DNA from: Isochrysis galbana
Lineage: Eukaryota; Haptophyta; Isochrysidales; Isochrysidaceae
Direction of reading: 5' to 3'
NCBI GenBank assembly: GCA_018136815.1
Contig: CM030938.1
Span: forward strand, 3,077,289 to 3,141,288
Length of the DNA: 64,000 nt
A model generated the notes under the pieces. The model worked only from the letters and a program-made list of their open reading frames with translations. It was not told the origin of the DNA and ran no database searches. This document shows positions 1-10,288 of the stretch, in pieces (the first letter of the stretch is position 1; every line of letters begins with the position of its first letter). A program made the translations under genes and the position numbers.

Positions 1-3000
1 CGCGCGCTCAACACGGCCCCGATTGGCGAAACGCTGTCCCCCCATTCAATGTTGCAAAACCAAACGTTGTTGGTGAACGCCGCCGCGTCCATTGGCGCCG
101 CTGTGCCGCGTATCCACCCGACCCAGCTGCTGTACGCGCCCGACAACGAGCAAGTGGCTCTCAACCAGACCTGGAATGTCATACAGCACGGCCTCTTCTC
201 GAATATCAACGTCTTGCAACACCCGGAGCTCAAGCCGCTGTTTGAAGATGGCGAGAAGCCGTCGCAAGTGCCCACGGAGACGGTGCTCGCTCGCTTCCTC
301 AATCACCACGTCCAGAATTACCTGGCGGAGCATCCTCAAGACAAGAGCAAACTTCCGGCCAACTTCAAGGTTGACGACAACCTGACCAACTCGCTCACGA
401 TACCCATCGCCATGACGCTTCACCAACTTGCGAAGACCCCCACCACGACCAATCAGGATGCACCCGCACCGACGAACATCAATGATCTGAATCGAATGCC
501 TTTGCCGCTCTCGGCTGGTGGAGCGGGAGTGCCATTTGCGCATCCAAATGCAGGTGCTGATGGCAGTGAGACATCGAGCCAAGACGCCGCGCTCTCTCGG
601 AATCCGTTGCAGCACGAGGCCACCCTCGTCCAAACCAATCCGAGCACGGCGCAGCAAGCTGACCCGCGGATGCTGTCGCAGGGTCGGCTCCCGCACACCG
701 GCAATTCGGGTTGTGCAGGGATGCCACCGAAAGGCCCCGGCTTGGTTGGCGGCAATGCGCCTAACTCGATGTACTCTATGAATCCACTCTTGAGGAGCGG
801 CCAGTCTGGTGGAGGGTCATGCGACCCACGCCGCATGGGCCCCAGCGGCCCAACTGCACCTGCCATTTGCGTGACGTACACGAACAACCCGCTGATGGGT
901 GGCGGCCGGCCAGGCGGAGGATCATGCGAACCTCACGGCATGGGCCCCGGCGGAATGAGTGAGCCGGCCAACAGCGCTTTGAACTATCACAACCCGCTGA
1001 TGATGCCTGGAGGCCAGCATGGTGGAGGGTGGTGCGGCCAGCACGACATGGGCCCCATCGGCGCAAATTCGCCGACTGCCGACAGCGCGATGAACTCAAA
1101 CAACCCACTCGTGAGCGGCAATCAGCCTGACGGAGGGTCGTGCGGCCCCCTCGGGATGGGCCCCAGCGGTGTGGACGCGCCCACCAAGAGCGCAATCAAC
1201 TCGAACAACTCGTGTATGTGCGGTGGCCAACCTGGCGGGGGGACGTGCGATCCACAGGGCATGGACCCCTGCGGCGCGAGCGCGCCCGCCAACAGCGCGA
1301 TGAACTCTAACAACCTGCTGATGATGCCTGGAGGCCACCCTGGCGGAAGGTCGTGCGGCCCGCACGGCATGGGCCCCGGCGGCCCGAATGCGTCTGCCGA
1401 CAGCGCGATGAACTCGAACAACCCGCTGATGAGCGGCAATCAGCCTGGCGGAGGGTCGTGCGAACCGCATGGCATGGGTCCCAGCGGTGTGAACGCGCCC
1501 GCCAATAGCGCGATGAACTCTAACAATCTACTGATGATGCCTGGAGGCCAGCCCGGCGGAGGGTCGTGCGGCCCATTCGGCATGGGCCCCAGCGGTGTGG
1601 ACGCGCCCACCAAGAGCGCGATGAACTCGACCAACCCGCGTATGTGCGGTAGCCAGCCTGGCGGGGGGTCGTGCGATCCACAGGGCATGGACCCCGGCGG
1701 CGCGAGCGCGCCCGCCAACAGCGCGATGAACTCTAGCAACCTGCTGATGATGTCCGGAGGCCACCCGGGCGGAGGGTCGTGCAGTCCACATGGCTTGAGC
1801 CATGGCGGTGCACGCGCGTTTACCGACGGCTCGATGTACTCGAACAATACACTCACTCACATGAATGGCTCAGCCCCCGGCGGTCCGTCTGGTATGCCGC
1901 CTGCGGACCATGACACTACATACAACATGATTGCGCACAACCGGATGCTCATCAATGACCCGATGGAAAATGCCAACATGTACTTCACGCCAACAGTGCC
2001 GATGGTGCCCGTGCCCGCCGACGGTACTAGTTCTGCACCGTCCGACGTAATGCTAATGTCCAGCCTGGGCATGCCGATGCAGCAGAATTTACTCCCGACA
2101 CTCCCGCTCATCTCCAAGAATGCGGGCGAAGGGTTGCCCGAGGCGTTCTGGCACGGGTCGGCCGAGGAGCGCGCTCAGCAGGTCATCGACCATGCCCTCG
2201 CAGCCACCGACAAGCCCCTCTTCCCAGTCGCGCCGAGTGACCTCTCCGAGCCGCGCCCACGGATGCAGCAGGCGTATCTGGCGTCAATCGTCGATGCCTT
2301 CCCAGGGAGCGTTCCGGACTCGGGCAGCGAAGATGACACGCCCCTCGACGTCCCTCAGGAAGATCCGAATGAGGCCGCCGAGGAGCGCGTCTTCCGCAAC
2401 TGGGTGAAGTCTCTTGGACTCAAGCTGAACCTGCAGGACCTCTACAATGACTCATGCACGGGCGTTGTACTCCTAAAGGTGATGGACAGGCTGGAGCCAG
2501 GTTGCGTTGACTGGGCGAAGGTTGATGGTACGCCCAAGAACGACTTTGTGAAGATGGCGAACTGCAACCACGCCGTGGATGTCGCTCGGCAACTAGGCTG
2601 CAAGCTAGTCGGCATCGCAGGCTCCGACATCGCAGCCGGGTCACCGAAGTTGACGGGCTCAATTTGGTGGCAGCTGATGCGAAAGGACTTCTTGCAGTTC
2701 ATTGACGAGCTTGGCATGCAGCAGGAGCATGTACTAGCGTGGGCCAACGCCCAGGTGGCGTCCACGGGTTGCGACATTCAGCTCTCGCGCTTCGGGGATC
2801 CCGAGATCAAATCGGGAGTTTTCTTATTGCAACTGATGTCGGCGGTCGCGCCCGAAGCGGTCAATCCAGACATGATCAAGCCGGGTCTCTCGCCCTTTGA
2901 CCAGCAGCTGAATGCCAAGCTCGCCATCTCAACGGCGCATAAGATGGGGGCGCGCGTCTTTTGTGGCTGGCAAGACATTATTGAGGCACGGCCGAAGCTG

Positions 3001-3690
3001 ATGCTTTCCATGATGGCTGCGGTTATGGCTATTGCCTTCCAGAAGCGGGCGACGACGAAGCAGGACGTGCTCAACCAGGTCGCACGATCCCAGCCACGAC
3101 CATCTCTACCTCGTGCTGCGTCCTCCGTCGCCTCCATTCTCTCGGTCACCTCAGCGCCATTTTCAAGGAATGGCTCCATCGCAAGGAGCGGGTCCATGGT
3201 GAGGAAATCCCCAGACCAGGTCGTCGCAGCCATGCGCAACGAAATCAAATCCGAGCTGGAAGAGGAGTCTATCATGCCAAACTCCAAGCCAAATTCGAAG
3301 CTGGATCGCCTCTTCGCCGCGTTACCCAGTCTGCCAAACCCATTCGGGAACCGCAAGGGCGCTCAAGTCGAGCCAATGCGCAGCCCCGACACAGGCCTCA
3401 AGCTGTACGTCCCCGAGAGTCCCCACGCTATGAAGCAGGCTCAGATACGCAGCGCTCGTAAGTCACCGCCAACATCGCCCAGGCTCGATGCAGACCGGTT
3501 CGTCTTCAACCAAATCTCGAAACCCCATGCGCTGCCTCCCGTGCCAGCGCCGCTCGGCACTCCACCGCCTGCCACGCCGCGTGGCGGCGCGCCGTATGCG
3601 CCCGGGCAGGGCGATGCGGAGCAGATGACGCCAAGAGATGCAGCACTCGCGCGTGCCCGCGCGGCGCGGGGCGCCGCCGTCCGCGTCTAA
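1..3690 (+). CDS. Fimbrin/plastin-like actin-bundling protein, copy 1 (5' partial)
   Basis: Open from the first base of the window; the N-terminus lies outside. The order is: end of CH1 (nt 1-210), first half of CH2 (about 211-430), a long insert (about 431-2,150) with ten 36-residue repeats, second half of CH2 (about 2,155-2,300), CH3 (about 2,377-2,690, starting EERVFRNWVKSLG), CH4 (about 2,700-3,050) and a basic, proline-rich tail to the TAA at 3,688. Four tandem CH domains forming two actin-binding modules is the fimbrin arrangement; such proteins crosslink F-actin in the cytoplasm. Fimbrins normally have about 600-700 residues and no insert inside CH2, so this protein is unusually long. 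No intron is visible in this part. The copy at 20,918-24,779 shows 60 further codons of CH1 upstream. The family call is from CH-domain order and motifs recognised by eye; actin binding is inferred. Confidence 0.8.
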   Translation, partial: RALNTAPIGETLSPHSMLQNQTLLVNAAASIGAAVPRIHPTQLLYAPDNEQVALNQTWNVIQHGLFSNINVLQHPELKPLFEDGEKPSQVPTETVLARFLNHHVQNYLAEHPQDKSKLPANFKVDDNLTNSLTIPIAMTLHQLAKTPTTTNQDAPAPTNINDLNRMPLPLSAGGAGVPFAHPNAGADGSETSSQDAALSRNPLQHEATLVQTNPSTAQQADPRMLSQGRLPHTGNSGCAGMPPKGPGLVGGNAPNSMYSMNPLLRSGQSGGGSCDPRRMGPSGPTAPAICVTYTNNPLMGGGRPGGGSCEPHGMGPGGMSEPANSALNYHNPLMMPGGQHGGGWCGQHDMGPIGANSPTADSAMNSNNPLVSGNQPDGGSCGPLGMGPSGVDAPTKSAINSNNSCMCGGQPGGGTCDPQGMDPCGASAPANSAMNSNNLLMMPGGHPGGRSCGPHGMGPGGPNASADSAMNSNNPLMSGNQPGGGSCEPHGMGPSGVNAPANSAMNSNNLLMMPGGQPGGGSCGPFGMGPSGVDAPTKSAMNSTNPRMCGSQPGGGSCDPQGMDPGGASAPANSAMNSSNLLMMSGGHPGGGSCSPHGLSHGGARAFTDGSMYSNNTLTHMNGSAPGGPSGMPPADHDTTYNMIAHNRMLINDPMENANMYFTPTVPMVPVPADGTSSAPSDVMLMSSLGMPMQQNLLPTLPLISKNAGEGLPEAFWHGSAEERAQQVIDHALAATDKPLFPVAPSDLSEPRPRMQQAYLASIVDAFPGSVPDSGSEDDTPLDVPQEDPNEAAEERVFRNWVKSLGLKLNLQDLYNDSCTGVVLLKVMDRLEPGCVDWAKVDGTPKNDFVKMANCNHAVDVARQLGCKLVGIAGSDIAAGSPKLTGSIWWQLMRKDFLQFIDELGMQQEHVLAWANAQVASTGCDIQLSRFGDPEIKSGVFLLQLMSAVAPEAVNPDMIKPGLSPFDQQLNAKLAISTAHKMGARVFCGWQDIIEARPKLMLSMMAAVMAIAFQKRATTKQDVLNQVARSQPRPSLPRAASSVASILSVTSAPFSRNGSIARSGSMVRKSPDQVVAAMRNEIKSELEEESIMPNSKPNSKLDRLFAALPSLPNPFGNRKGAQVEPMRSPDTGLKLYVPESPHAMKQAQIRSARKSPPTSPRLDADRFVFNQISKPHALPPVPAPLGTPPPATPRGGAPYAPGQGDAEQMTPRDAALARARAARGAAVRV
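779..1858 (+). repeat. Ten tandem 108-bp (36-residue) coding repeats inside the fimbrin CH2 domain
   Basis: Each unit follows the pattern NPLM-x(3)-GGxPGGGSCxPHGM-GPxG-x(8)-SAMNSN. The units are in frame and mostly 35-37 residues, rich in Gly, Met, Asn and Ser, with one nearly invariant Cys. Three subtypes (starting NPLM-SGN, NLLMMPGG and N-x-x-MCG) recur in order, which suggests expansion by three-unit blocks. No known domain is recognised; the composition predicts a flexible, disordered segment that could crosslink through the regularly spaced cysteines (inference). A second copy lies at about 21,869-22,947. Confidence 0.9.
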
Positions 3691-5165
3691 GGAGAGGGAG
3701 GAGCGGGGGCGGAGACCCCCTCCCCCCCCCTTGCGGCCATTGGACGCTCTCCCGCTGCAACGCCTAGCATGGCGGAGTCCACTACCAGTGGACCAGGCGA
3801 TCCCCACAGGAGCTCCTGCCACGACTTCGTCGCTGCGAACCCGCGTCCATCACGCGTGCCCCACAGGCTCTACCACACACACCCCTCGTTCTTTTGCTAC
3901 GACCCGGGCGGCGCGCTGCCCCCCCCCCTCTCCACATAGGACTTCCACAACTACATGGTAGTACTCCTACCTACTAATACTACTTGTGCCGGCCCCTTCT
4001 ACATCTGTCTGCCTGTGAACACACTCGTGATTGCTTTTCCTCTTTTTCTTCATGTTCACAACCCCCCACCCTCCCGTTCTTTTGTATCGATCGATCGCCA
4101 CACATCCCCACTCGCCGCGCGATGTACTCGAACCCTCTCTTCAGAGAGAGGGTTGGTCGCGAGCATGATGGTTCGATGGTCGATGGTTGTGGCATGTAAC
4201 ATGTAACATGTAGCACTAGTACTCTAGTATAATAGTTGACTAGATTTGCTTTTTGTGAAGCGGGGCCGGTCAAGGCAAGAGGTGGGCACACAGGCCGGCG
4301 TGGAGCGTGGAGGTGGAGGTGGAGGCTCACGGTCACAAGCTGATGGAGAGCCACCGCAAGACCCTACGGCCAAGGATTTTACTTCTTACACCTAGAGCCT
4401 ACTTTAGAGAGCGCGTGGCGTGACTTTTCCCCAGCGGCTCCCCCCGTGTCTTCCCTTTCCCGAAACTTTCCTGTTGTGGGCAGGGGAGATCACGGGCGGC
4501 TGTCGTGCTCGATGCGCCGGGGGAGAGCGCATCCGCTTCTCTTTTCCCTCTCTCGTAGGTTCCGTTTGCCCACCACGAGGGGGAGCGAGGCAGATTGAAC
4601 GATTTGCCCACGGAAAACTCATGACACCGAGTGAGGTCGCCTTTCGAGCCGAACGCCCACAGTGAGCGAGCGGAGTGCTCGGAAGTCGGGGGGGAGAATG
4701 CAGCCGATCTCTGATCTCCGTCGACCTGTGAGGGAGCTCCGCTCAGGTTCGACGAGATCGTTTCAGGGAGATCGTCTGAGTCGAGATATGTTTCAAAACG
4801 TCATTGGAAGCTACCATTAAACAACTCAGCTCGCGAAGGTGCCGCAGAGATCACGATCTGGTCATGGTGGATAGCGAGAGCTCGAGCTGATCTCGGCCGG
4901 CCCGCGCGCACCTACCGCTCGGAGACGGCGGTTGGCCGACTCGCATTTTCCCCCCCCAGGGAAGTGGGACTGACACTGAGTGCAAACGGTGGCTCGTCTT
5001 TTTCATCTCCCCGCGAGGTGGGAGCTGCGGGGTGTTGGGGGGCGGGGGAGATGAAGCCCGCGGGGGGGCCGGGGGCCGGTGATTGGGGGAGGAAGAGGGG
5101 CGAGGGGAGTCCTTCGGGTGAAGCTCGGCGCTGCTCAGGGGGCTGCCGCAACAGAGAGCAGAGGA
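3691..5165. other. Intergenic spacer between fimbrin and membrane-protein genes
   Basis: No convincing gene on either strand. It should hold the fimbrin 3' UTR and the promoter of the next gene. Visible features are homopolymeric C runs (near 3,720 and 3,930), a perfect CTCTCT/AGAGAG hairpin near 4,135-4,152, a short ATGTAACATGTAAC direct repeat near 4,194-4,210, and a GGTGGA triplet repeat near 4,310-4,325. Confidence 0.6.
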
Positions 5166-7324
5166 ATGGCCGCCCAGGAGCGGGCGGAAGGTGGGTGCTC
5201 GACACCGAACAGGGCCAACATGCTTGACACCGCGCTCGAGACCGCAGAATGGGCTTCCTCCATGCTTCGCCGACGCGAGCCCACCGGTCTCCTCTTCATA
5301 GAGAAGCTCCGGCGGCAGCTCGGCTTCCTTTCACCGCTCGCGCTCCTCCAGATCTGCTGCCTGTACACCACGGTCTTGATCAAGCTGGGCTCGAGTTTAT
5401 GGTATTTCCATTGCGGATGCCTTGCCCTCTTTACCGCCACCATGACCATCGGACTCACCTCTTGCCTTGAACGGCCCCGCTTCAATTTTGGGATGAGCGC
5501 TGAGTACGCCATGATGACCTTTGGCCTTATCATTGCCTCACACACGGTGCTGCTCAACCTCCACGCTCTCTTCCAGCCGGACCAGGCGGCACAGAGCGCG
5601 CAGCTTGTTGACTCCTTCTTCTCCTACCTGATGATCAATCACGGAGTCTTCTGGGCAGTCTCCCCATGTCCATCCCCTACTCGCATCTCGTGGCTGTGGG
5701 TCTTCCTTGCATGCAGCTTCTCCGATGCCCTCTGTCACGCTTACCTGCTCGAGGCCAACGCGCTCATCTGGATACTCCGTGGACCGGTGGTGCTCTGTAT
5801 GAGTGCGGTTTTCGGTCGACTTGGGGTCATGTTTGTCCTTGCTCGGAGCGCAAAGCTCGAGGGAACCATGGGAGATCTACGTGTCGCCCTCGACACCAAT
5901 TTCTCCAGTGTCAAACAGCTGGTGGACGTCGAGAACATTGCGCGGGCTTGGGAGCGAGGCCCACTCGTCAGCATCAACTCGTACTCGACTATGGCGGCCA
6001 TTCTTGTGAGTTGCCTTCATGCGGCTTCTATGGTCTTCTTCAACGAGGCTGTCCTCATGCAGGTGGGTATGTTGCAGACGCTTATCTTCATCGGGCCTTG
6101 GTTCTTGAGATATTTTCATACCCGACTGAACTCCGGCTTTTCTCGCCTCGCCGTCTTTCTTTGCCCGGTCCTGTATCCGCTTCGGGCGCTGAGAGATATC
6201 GGCGACATTGCCGCGTGGCTCGGTAGCAAGTCGAACGTTGGCTGGTGCAATGCCGAGGTTTCAACAACCGAAGGCATCACATTAGCGACCTCCACAAACC
6301 CAGTGTCCTGCAACCACTTCACCCTCTTGGAGCTCTCAGAGCCCATCATGGAATGGTCAATCGAGCCATACCTTGATTTCGCCCGGGGTCTCGTTGCTGC
6401 CACATTGCCCCTTCCCCCAATGCGGCGGCAGACATCTGTGGCGGGTGTTGCCCTGAGTGCTTTCACACGAGAACTTCGGCGTGGGCTCATAGTCTCAGGG
6501 AACATACCAGCTGAGGTGGTCATGGGTGCTGCGCTACGCGGAGTCGTCACAGTTTTGATGGCCGCGCTCGTGGTACGCTCCTCGCTTGTAATAGCCTGCC
6601 GCCGACCGGGCATTCACGGACTAGCATTCGTCCCAGTGCGCAACTGTGAACCTGGACCACCCTCAACTGGGAATGAAATCTTCTTACTAACGGTGCCCAT
6701 GCGTTACTGCCGTAGGCGCGGTTTACGGTTCACACTGCGATGGCCGGCTGCTGGCAGCGCGCACGCATTATGGCCGAGTTTGAGTTGACGCGCAAGGAGC
6801 AGTTAAGATCACTCGCGGCTCACGAGCTTCGCAAGGCTATCGCTCGAAATGTTGTCGATGGTTATTCCGGGGCCGAAAGCGGAAATCTGCTTCACTCTTC
6901 GCTGGTGCGTCGTTCATCAACTTCACGTCCCCTGACGTCCACGTCGTTTGGAATCTCTGATTTGACCTCGCGATCGTCAAGCTCTTTCTCCACCGACTCC
7001 GGGCGCACATTCCACCGTGCGTGCAGTATCACACGCCAAGATTCTGATATGTCCAAGAGCTCCCGTACACAAGACGAGGTCCGCTTTGATAAGCCTGCTG
7101 AGGGGGCTGGGCGAGCAGAAGCCATGTACCGAACACGGCGGTCACGGCCTCCCTCTTTTCAGCCCCCGTCAAAGCCTGGGCTTTGGGAGGTATTTCTGCA
7201 TGAAGATGTCGTAAAGAATGCTGTGATCTACATGATACCGTTCGTCGTCCTTCTTTTGGTCACCATGATGCAAGAAGCTCCGCTAGTTAACCAAGGCAAT
7301 CGAAGCCATGCAAATATTGGCTGA
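5166..7324 (+). CDS. Uncharacterised polytopic membrane protein, copy 1 (two exons)
   Basis: I do not recognise the family. I chose the ATG at 5,166 (MAAQERAEGG) because the frame upstream has only a GTG. Exon 1 (5,166-6,572) encodes about nine hydrophobic stretches typical of membrane helices. Exon 2 (6,758-7,324) encodes a Ser/Arg-rich cytosolic-looking stretch and a last hydrophobic helix (AVIYMIPFVVLLLVTMM) close to the C-terminus. The two frames join through a candidate phase-0 GT-AG intron, giving about 657 residues. Without splicing, exon 1 would run to a stop at 6,786. Between about 7,100 and 7,190 copy 1 has three extra homopolymer bases relative to copy 2, which changes the local frame for about 30 residues and then restores it, so the local protein sequence there is uncertain. 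A role as transporter, channel or receptor cannot be chosen from sequence. Confidence 0.55.
6573..6757 (+). other. Candidate phase-0 intron (185 bp) in the membrane-protein gene
   Basis: Begins GTACGC after codon GTG (6,570-6,572) and ends CTGGCAG before codon CGC (6,758). Both sides are phase 0 and join two long open frames. The 5' site has the same GTNCGC form as the two other introns inferred in this window. The matching intron in copy 2 is 27,657-27,841. It needs transcript support. Confidence 0.5.
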
Positions 7325-7769
7325 CCTGTGGGGCTCGTGAATGCATCGGGGGTAGGCTGACAGGTATTTGTCGTCGAGGAGTCCGAGACAAAGTAAGTGA
7401 GATCTTGCAGCTAGTAGCTGATTGAGTTGAGTAGGGCCATGACGGCCCATCTTCTGAGCGTCACACAAGTCGCCAAATTCAAGTTGATGGTCGCGAGAGA
7501 GTGCGCCCGGATGCAATGGCGACCACGATATATGCTAGGGCGGTCTAACAGGGATTTTTTATGAGGGGTGCGAAAATGGCCATCTAAGAAATGAGGAAAT
7601 TTGAGGATTTTTTAGTAGCGAAAGTTCCCAATACACCCAACAGCAAGCGCACATATGCAGTATCCAAGGCCCATTAGGACCCAGCCCCCCCCCCCCCCGG
7701 GCCCCCACCCGCACAACAAAACCTAACCAAATACTGACAAAAGACGCTAAAGTTGCAAAGGGCTAAAAC
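7325..7769. other. Spacer downstream of membrane-protein gene
   Basis: No gene seen. It presumably includes the 3' UTR of the membrane-protein gene. A long C run lies at about 7,686-7,698 next to a G run, a likely site of sequencing error. Confidence 0.5.
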
Positions 7770-8275
7770 CCTCAACTTCAAATCGAGACCGGGCGCGGTG
7801 CGTGCGCGTTTTCGACGGTCCATCCAGATGAGGGCCCCCGCCTGATACCAATACCAAATACACAGGGGCCACCAAGATAATCACGCCAATCGGGCAGGCC
7901 TTGCGCCGAGACCTCGTCGAAATCAGCCATCCGCGGAGCCCATTGGACGTCGGACGTCTCCGAGGGAGGTCCGAAGAGCTCACCTTCGAACTGATGCCGG
8001 GCGCGATGCGTGCGCGTTTTCGGCGATCCATCCAGATGCCAGATGCGGGGGGGGGGGCCGCCAGACACCAAATACGCAAGGGCCACCTGGACAGTCACGC
8101 CAAAAGGGCAGGCCGCGCCGAAACCTCGTCGAAATCAGCCATCCGCGGAGCCCATTGGACGTCGGCGTCGGACGTCTCCGAGGGAGGCCCGGAGAGCTCA
8201 ACTTATTCGAACTGATGCCGGACGCGCTGCGTGCCCGTTTTCGGCGATCCATCGATCTAGATGGGGGATTGGGGG
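7770..8275 (+). repeat. About 2.5 tandem units of a 205-215 bp satellite-like repeat
   Basis: The phrase GCGTGCGCGTTTTCG followed by a GGTCCATC/GATCCATC word recurs near 7,799, 8,007 and 8,226. Between them, CTCGTCGAAATCAGCCATCC and the flanking sequence through CTCCGAGGGAGG recur near 7,913 and 8,125. Units differ by scattered substitutions and small indels. No coding potential. A near-identical block lies at about 28,860-29,290 in the second copy of the segmental duplication, where it is cut short. Confidence 0.75.
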
Positions 8276-8676
8276 CTAGGGGTTGGCGGAAGTCGGAAGT
8301 ATCCATTTTTTGGACCCAAATACCAAATATCCATTCTTTATATCTTCAAAATATCTACAACACCCCCACCCAAATATCCACCAAAATATCCACCTTGTAC
8401 CTTGTATATAAATAATATTATCTATTTTTACAAGTATGTCTCACCCCTCACCCTACCCCCCATCGCGCCGTGCGCATGTAGATGTAGAGGCGAGTGCAAC
8501 TCATCACACCCAACAAGATTTGTGCTTCGTGCACCGGGCGCGTTAGGCCTCGGCCAGCTCGCGAGGAAGAAGGCCTCGAGCCACAAGCCAACCCGGACGC
8601 CCACGGCCTAGGGGACATACTAACGGACGATACGGGTAGATACTACCTTCTCAAACGGGGCACATACTACATAATC
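8276..8676. other. AT-rich spacer with short AAATATCCA repeats
   Basis: No gene seen. Between about 8,300 and 8,410 the word AAATATCCA/AAAATATC recurs several times in an AT-rich stretch that stands out from the GC-rich surroundings. It is part of the 6-kb segment absent from the second copy of the duplication. Confidence 0.5.
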
Positions 8677-9569
8677 AATCTGAGCATTAGTACCACTACT
8701 CTCACTAGCCCGGTACCAACACGACAACCCTCAGCGCACCTGCCCGTACGCCTCGGCGCATGTTGCTGCCACAGACACATACACGTATGCACCCCTCCGC
8801 ATCTCCCCCCTCGCAGACCCCCGGCTCCCATTCTAACCCCCCACAAGTTAAAATGAGGGAAAACCCATTGAGGCGGACCGGTCGACGCCGGCCGAGGCCG
8901 ACTCTCCGGGAAAAAGCACCGGGGGGGGGGGGGGGGGGAGGAACTCTCTAAACCAAGAAGAACGGCCCTTACCAGCTCGCGCCGTGAGCGGTCCTCGAGA
9001 AATAAGTGACTGCAACCTACTTTTATAAGTGGGGGTCAATGGGGGCCTCGCGCCCCCCCCTCTCCATCGCGGACACCCCCCGGGGTGGGCCCGTACAATC
9101 AACCCCAGCCCCTGCCCTTTGGCAGGGGCTGGGCAATCAACACTCTGGCCCAGACCCCTAGTGGGCGCGGGCCGAGACTCGCACTCCCACGCCCAGCATG
9201 GGCCTGCCCTCGAGCTGACTCCCCCCCCTCCCCTGGTCGCCAGGCATACAGAGGCCACTGGGAGGCTCCAATGGCCAGCGTGGCAAGCGTGGGAGAGGCA
9301 GGGGGGGCCAGGGGCTGAGCCCCAGCCTCCACTGCCCCCTGAGCTGCCCTTGCTGGCCCTCTGGGAGCCCCCAAAGGCCCTCTGAGAGCAGGCCGTGGCG
9401 CGCCGCATGGCGACGCGCCGCAGGGAGAGGGGCGGAGGAGAATGGAGAGAGGGAGAGGGGGGAATTTGCGCCCCCCCCGATGGAGTGCGGTAAGAAACGG
9501 GCCCCGTTTGCGTTAGCAAACGGGCGAAGGGGGGCGGCTGGCGACAGGAGGGGCGAGAAGAAGGGAGTG

Positions 9570-10182
9570 TATCGCACTGGCTGCCAGGGAGCAGCCAGGG
9601 CGGCAACAAAAAGCAGTAAGGTCATGACAGACAGTGAGAGAGACAGTGCTACAGGGGTGAGGGTCAGAACCTGGGACACCTGGGGGCATTGGGGAACTCA
9701 CCAAGATACCCCTGGGGCACGGTGATTCTACAATAATCACATTCGCACAAACCCTTACATATACCCCACCACGGTTCTTTGGATGATACTCTGAGACAAA
9801 CAGGAAGGCGTGCGAGGGAACAAAGAAGGAATCAAGGATTTAGGGAATCGGCGAGTATTGCCTTAGTATGAGCCGATGAAGCGTCGTGAGTGTTGATGAA
9901 GGTGAGATTCCTTAGGTGCACTAAGTCGATCTAGAGTGAGCTGAGATCCCCAAGATGAAGGCGAGGTCTAGAAGTCGATGTGCAAATGACTCGGGAACCC
10001 TAAGAACTCGATGTGCATCAACTGCAGATGATAATGTAGAGAAGAGTCCAGAAGGTGGTGCACATGATGAAAGAGGCTGATGACTTGATGAAAAGGAATC
10101 TGGCGGACAAAGTTATCGGTAAAGACGATTCTATCGGTAAGGACCAATGGGTTGTGTTGGCAGATGACGGCACTCTGTGATA
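9570..10182 (-). repeat. Copia-1 3' LTR
   Basis: 613 bp, nearly identical to 12,107-12,719; ends in TATCGCA and GTGATA, a short imperfect inverted repeat. Confidence 0.92.
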
Positions 10183-10288
10183 CCCCCCCATAAGGCGAGC
10201 ACGGAGGGTGAGGCTTAGATACAGAGGATAAAGGTAGAAGAATGGAGAATGCCTTGCATGACAGTCGTAATACTCGGAGTGGTGTATG

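Noticed and set aside
779-1858. Regular repeat array considered as CRISPR-like
   Set aside because: Units are 108 bp, contiguous, in frame within a coding gene, and without spacers; the genome is eukaryotic.
1096-1860. Antisense ORFs across the fimbrin repeat region
   Set aside because: They follow the 108-bp periodicity of the sense-strand repeat and have no independent features.
9029-9609. Proline/glycine-rich ORFs within REP-A (also 14,554-15,370 and 29,616-30,245)
   Set aside because: Several overlapping frames on both strands are open because of GC content; none is better preserved between copies than non-coding parts, and no domain is recognisable.
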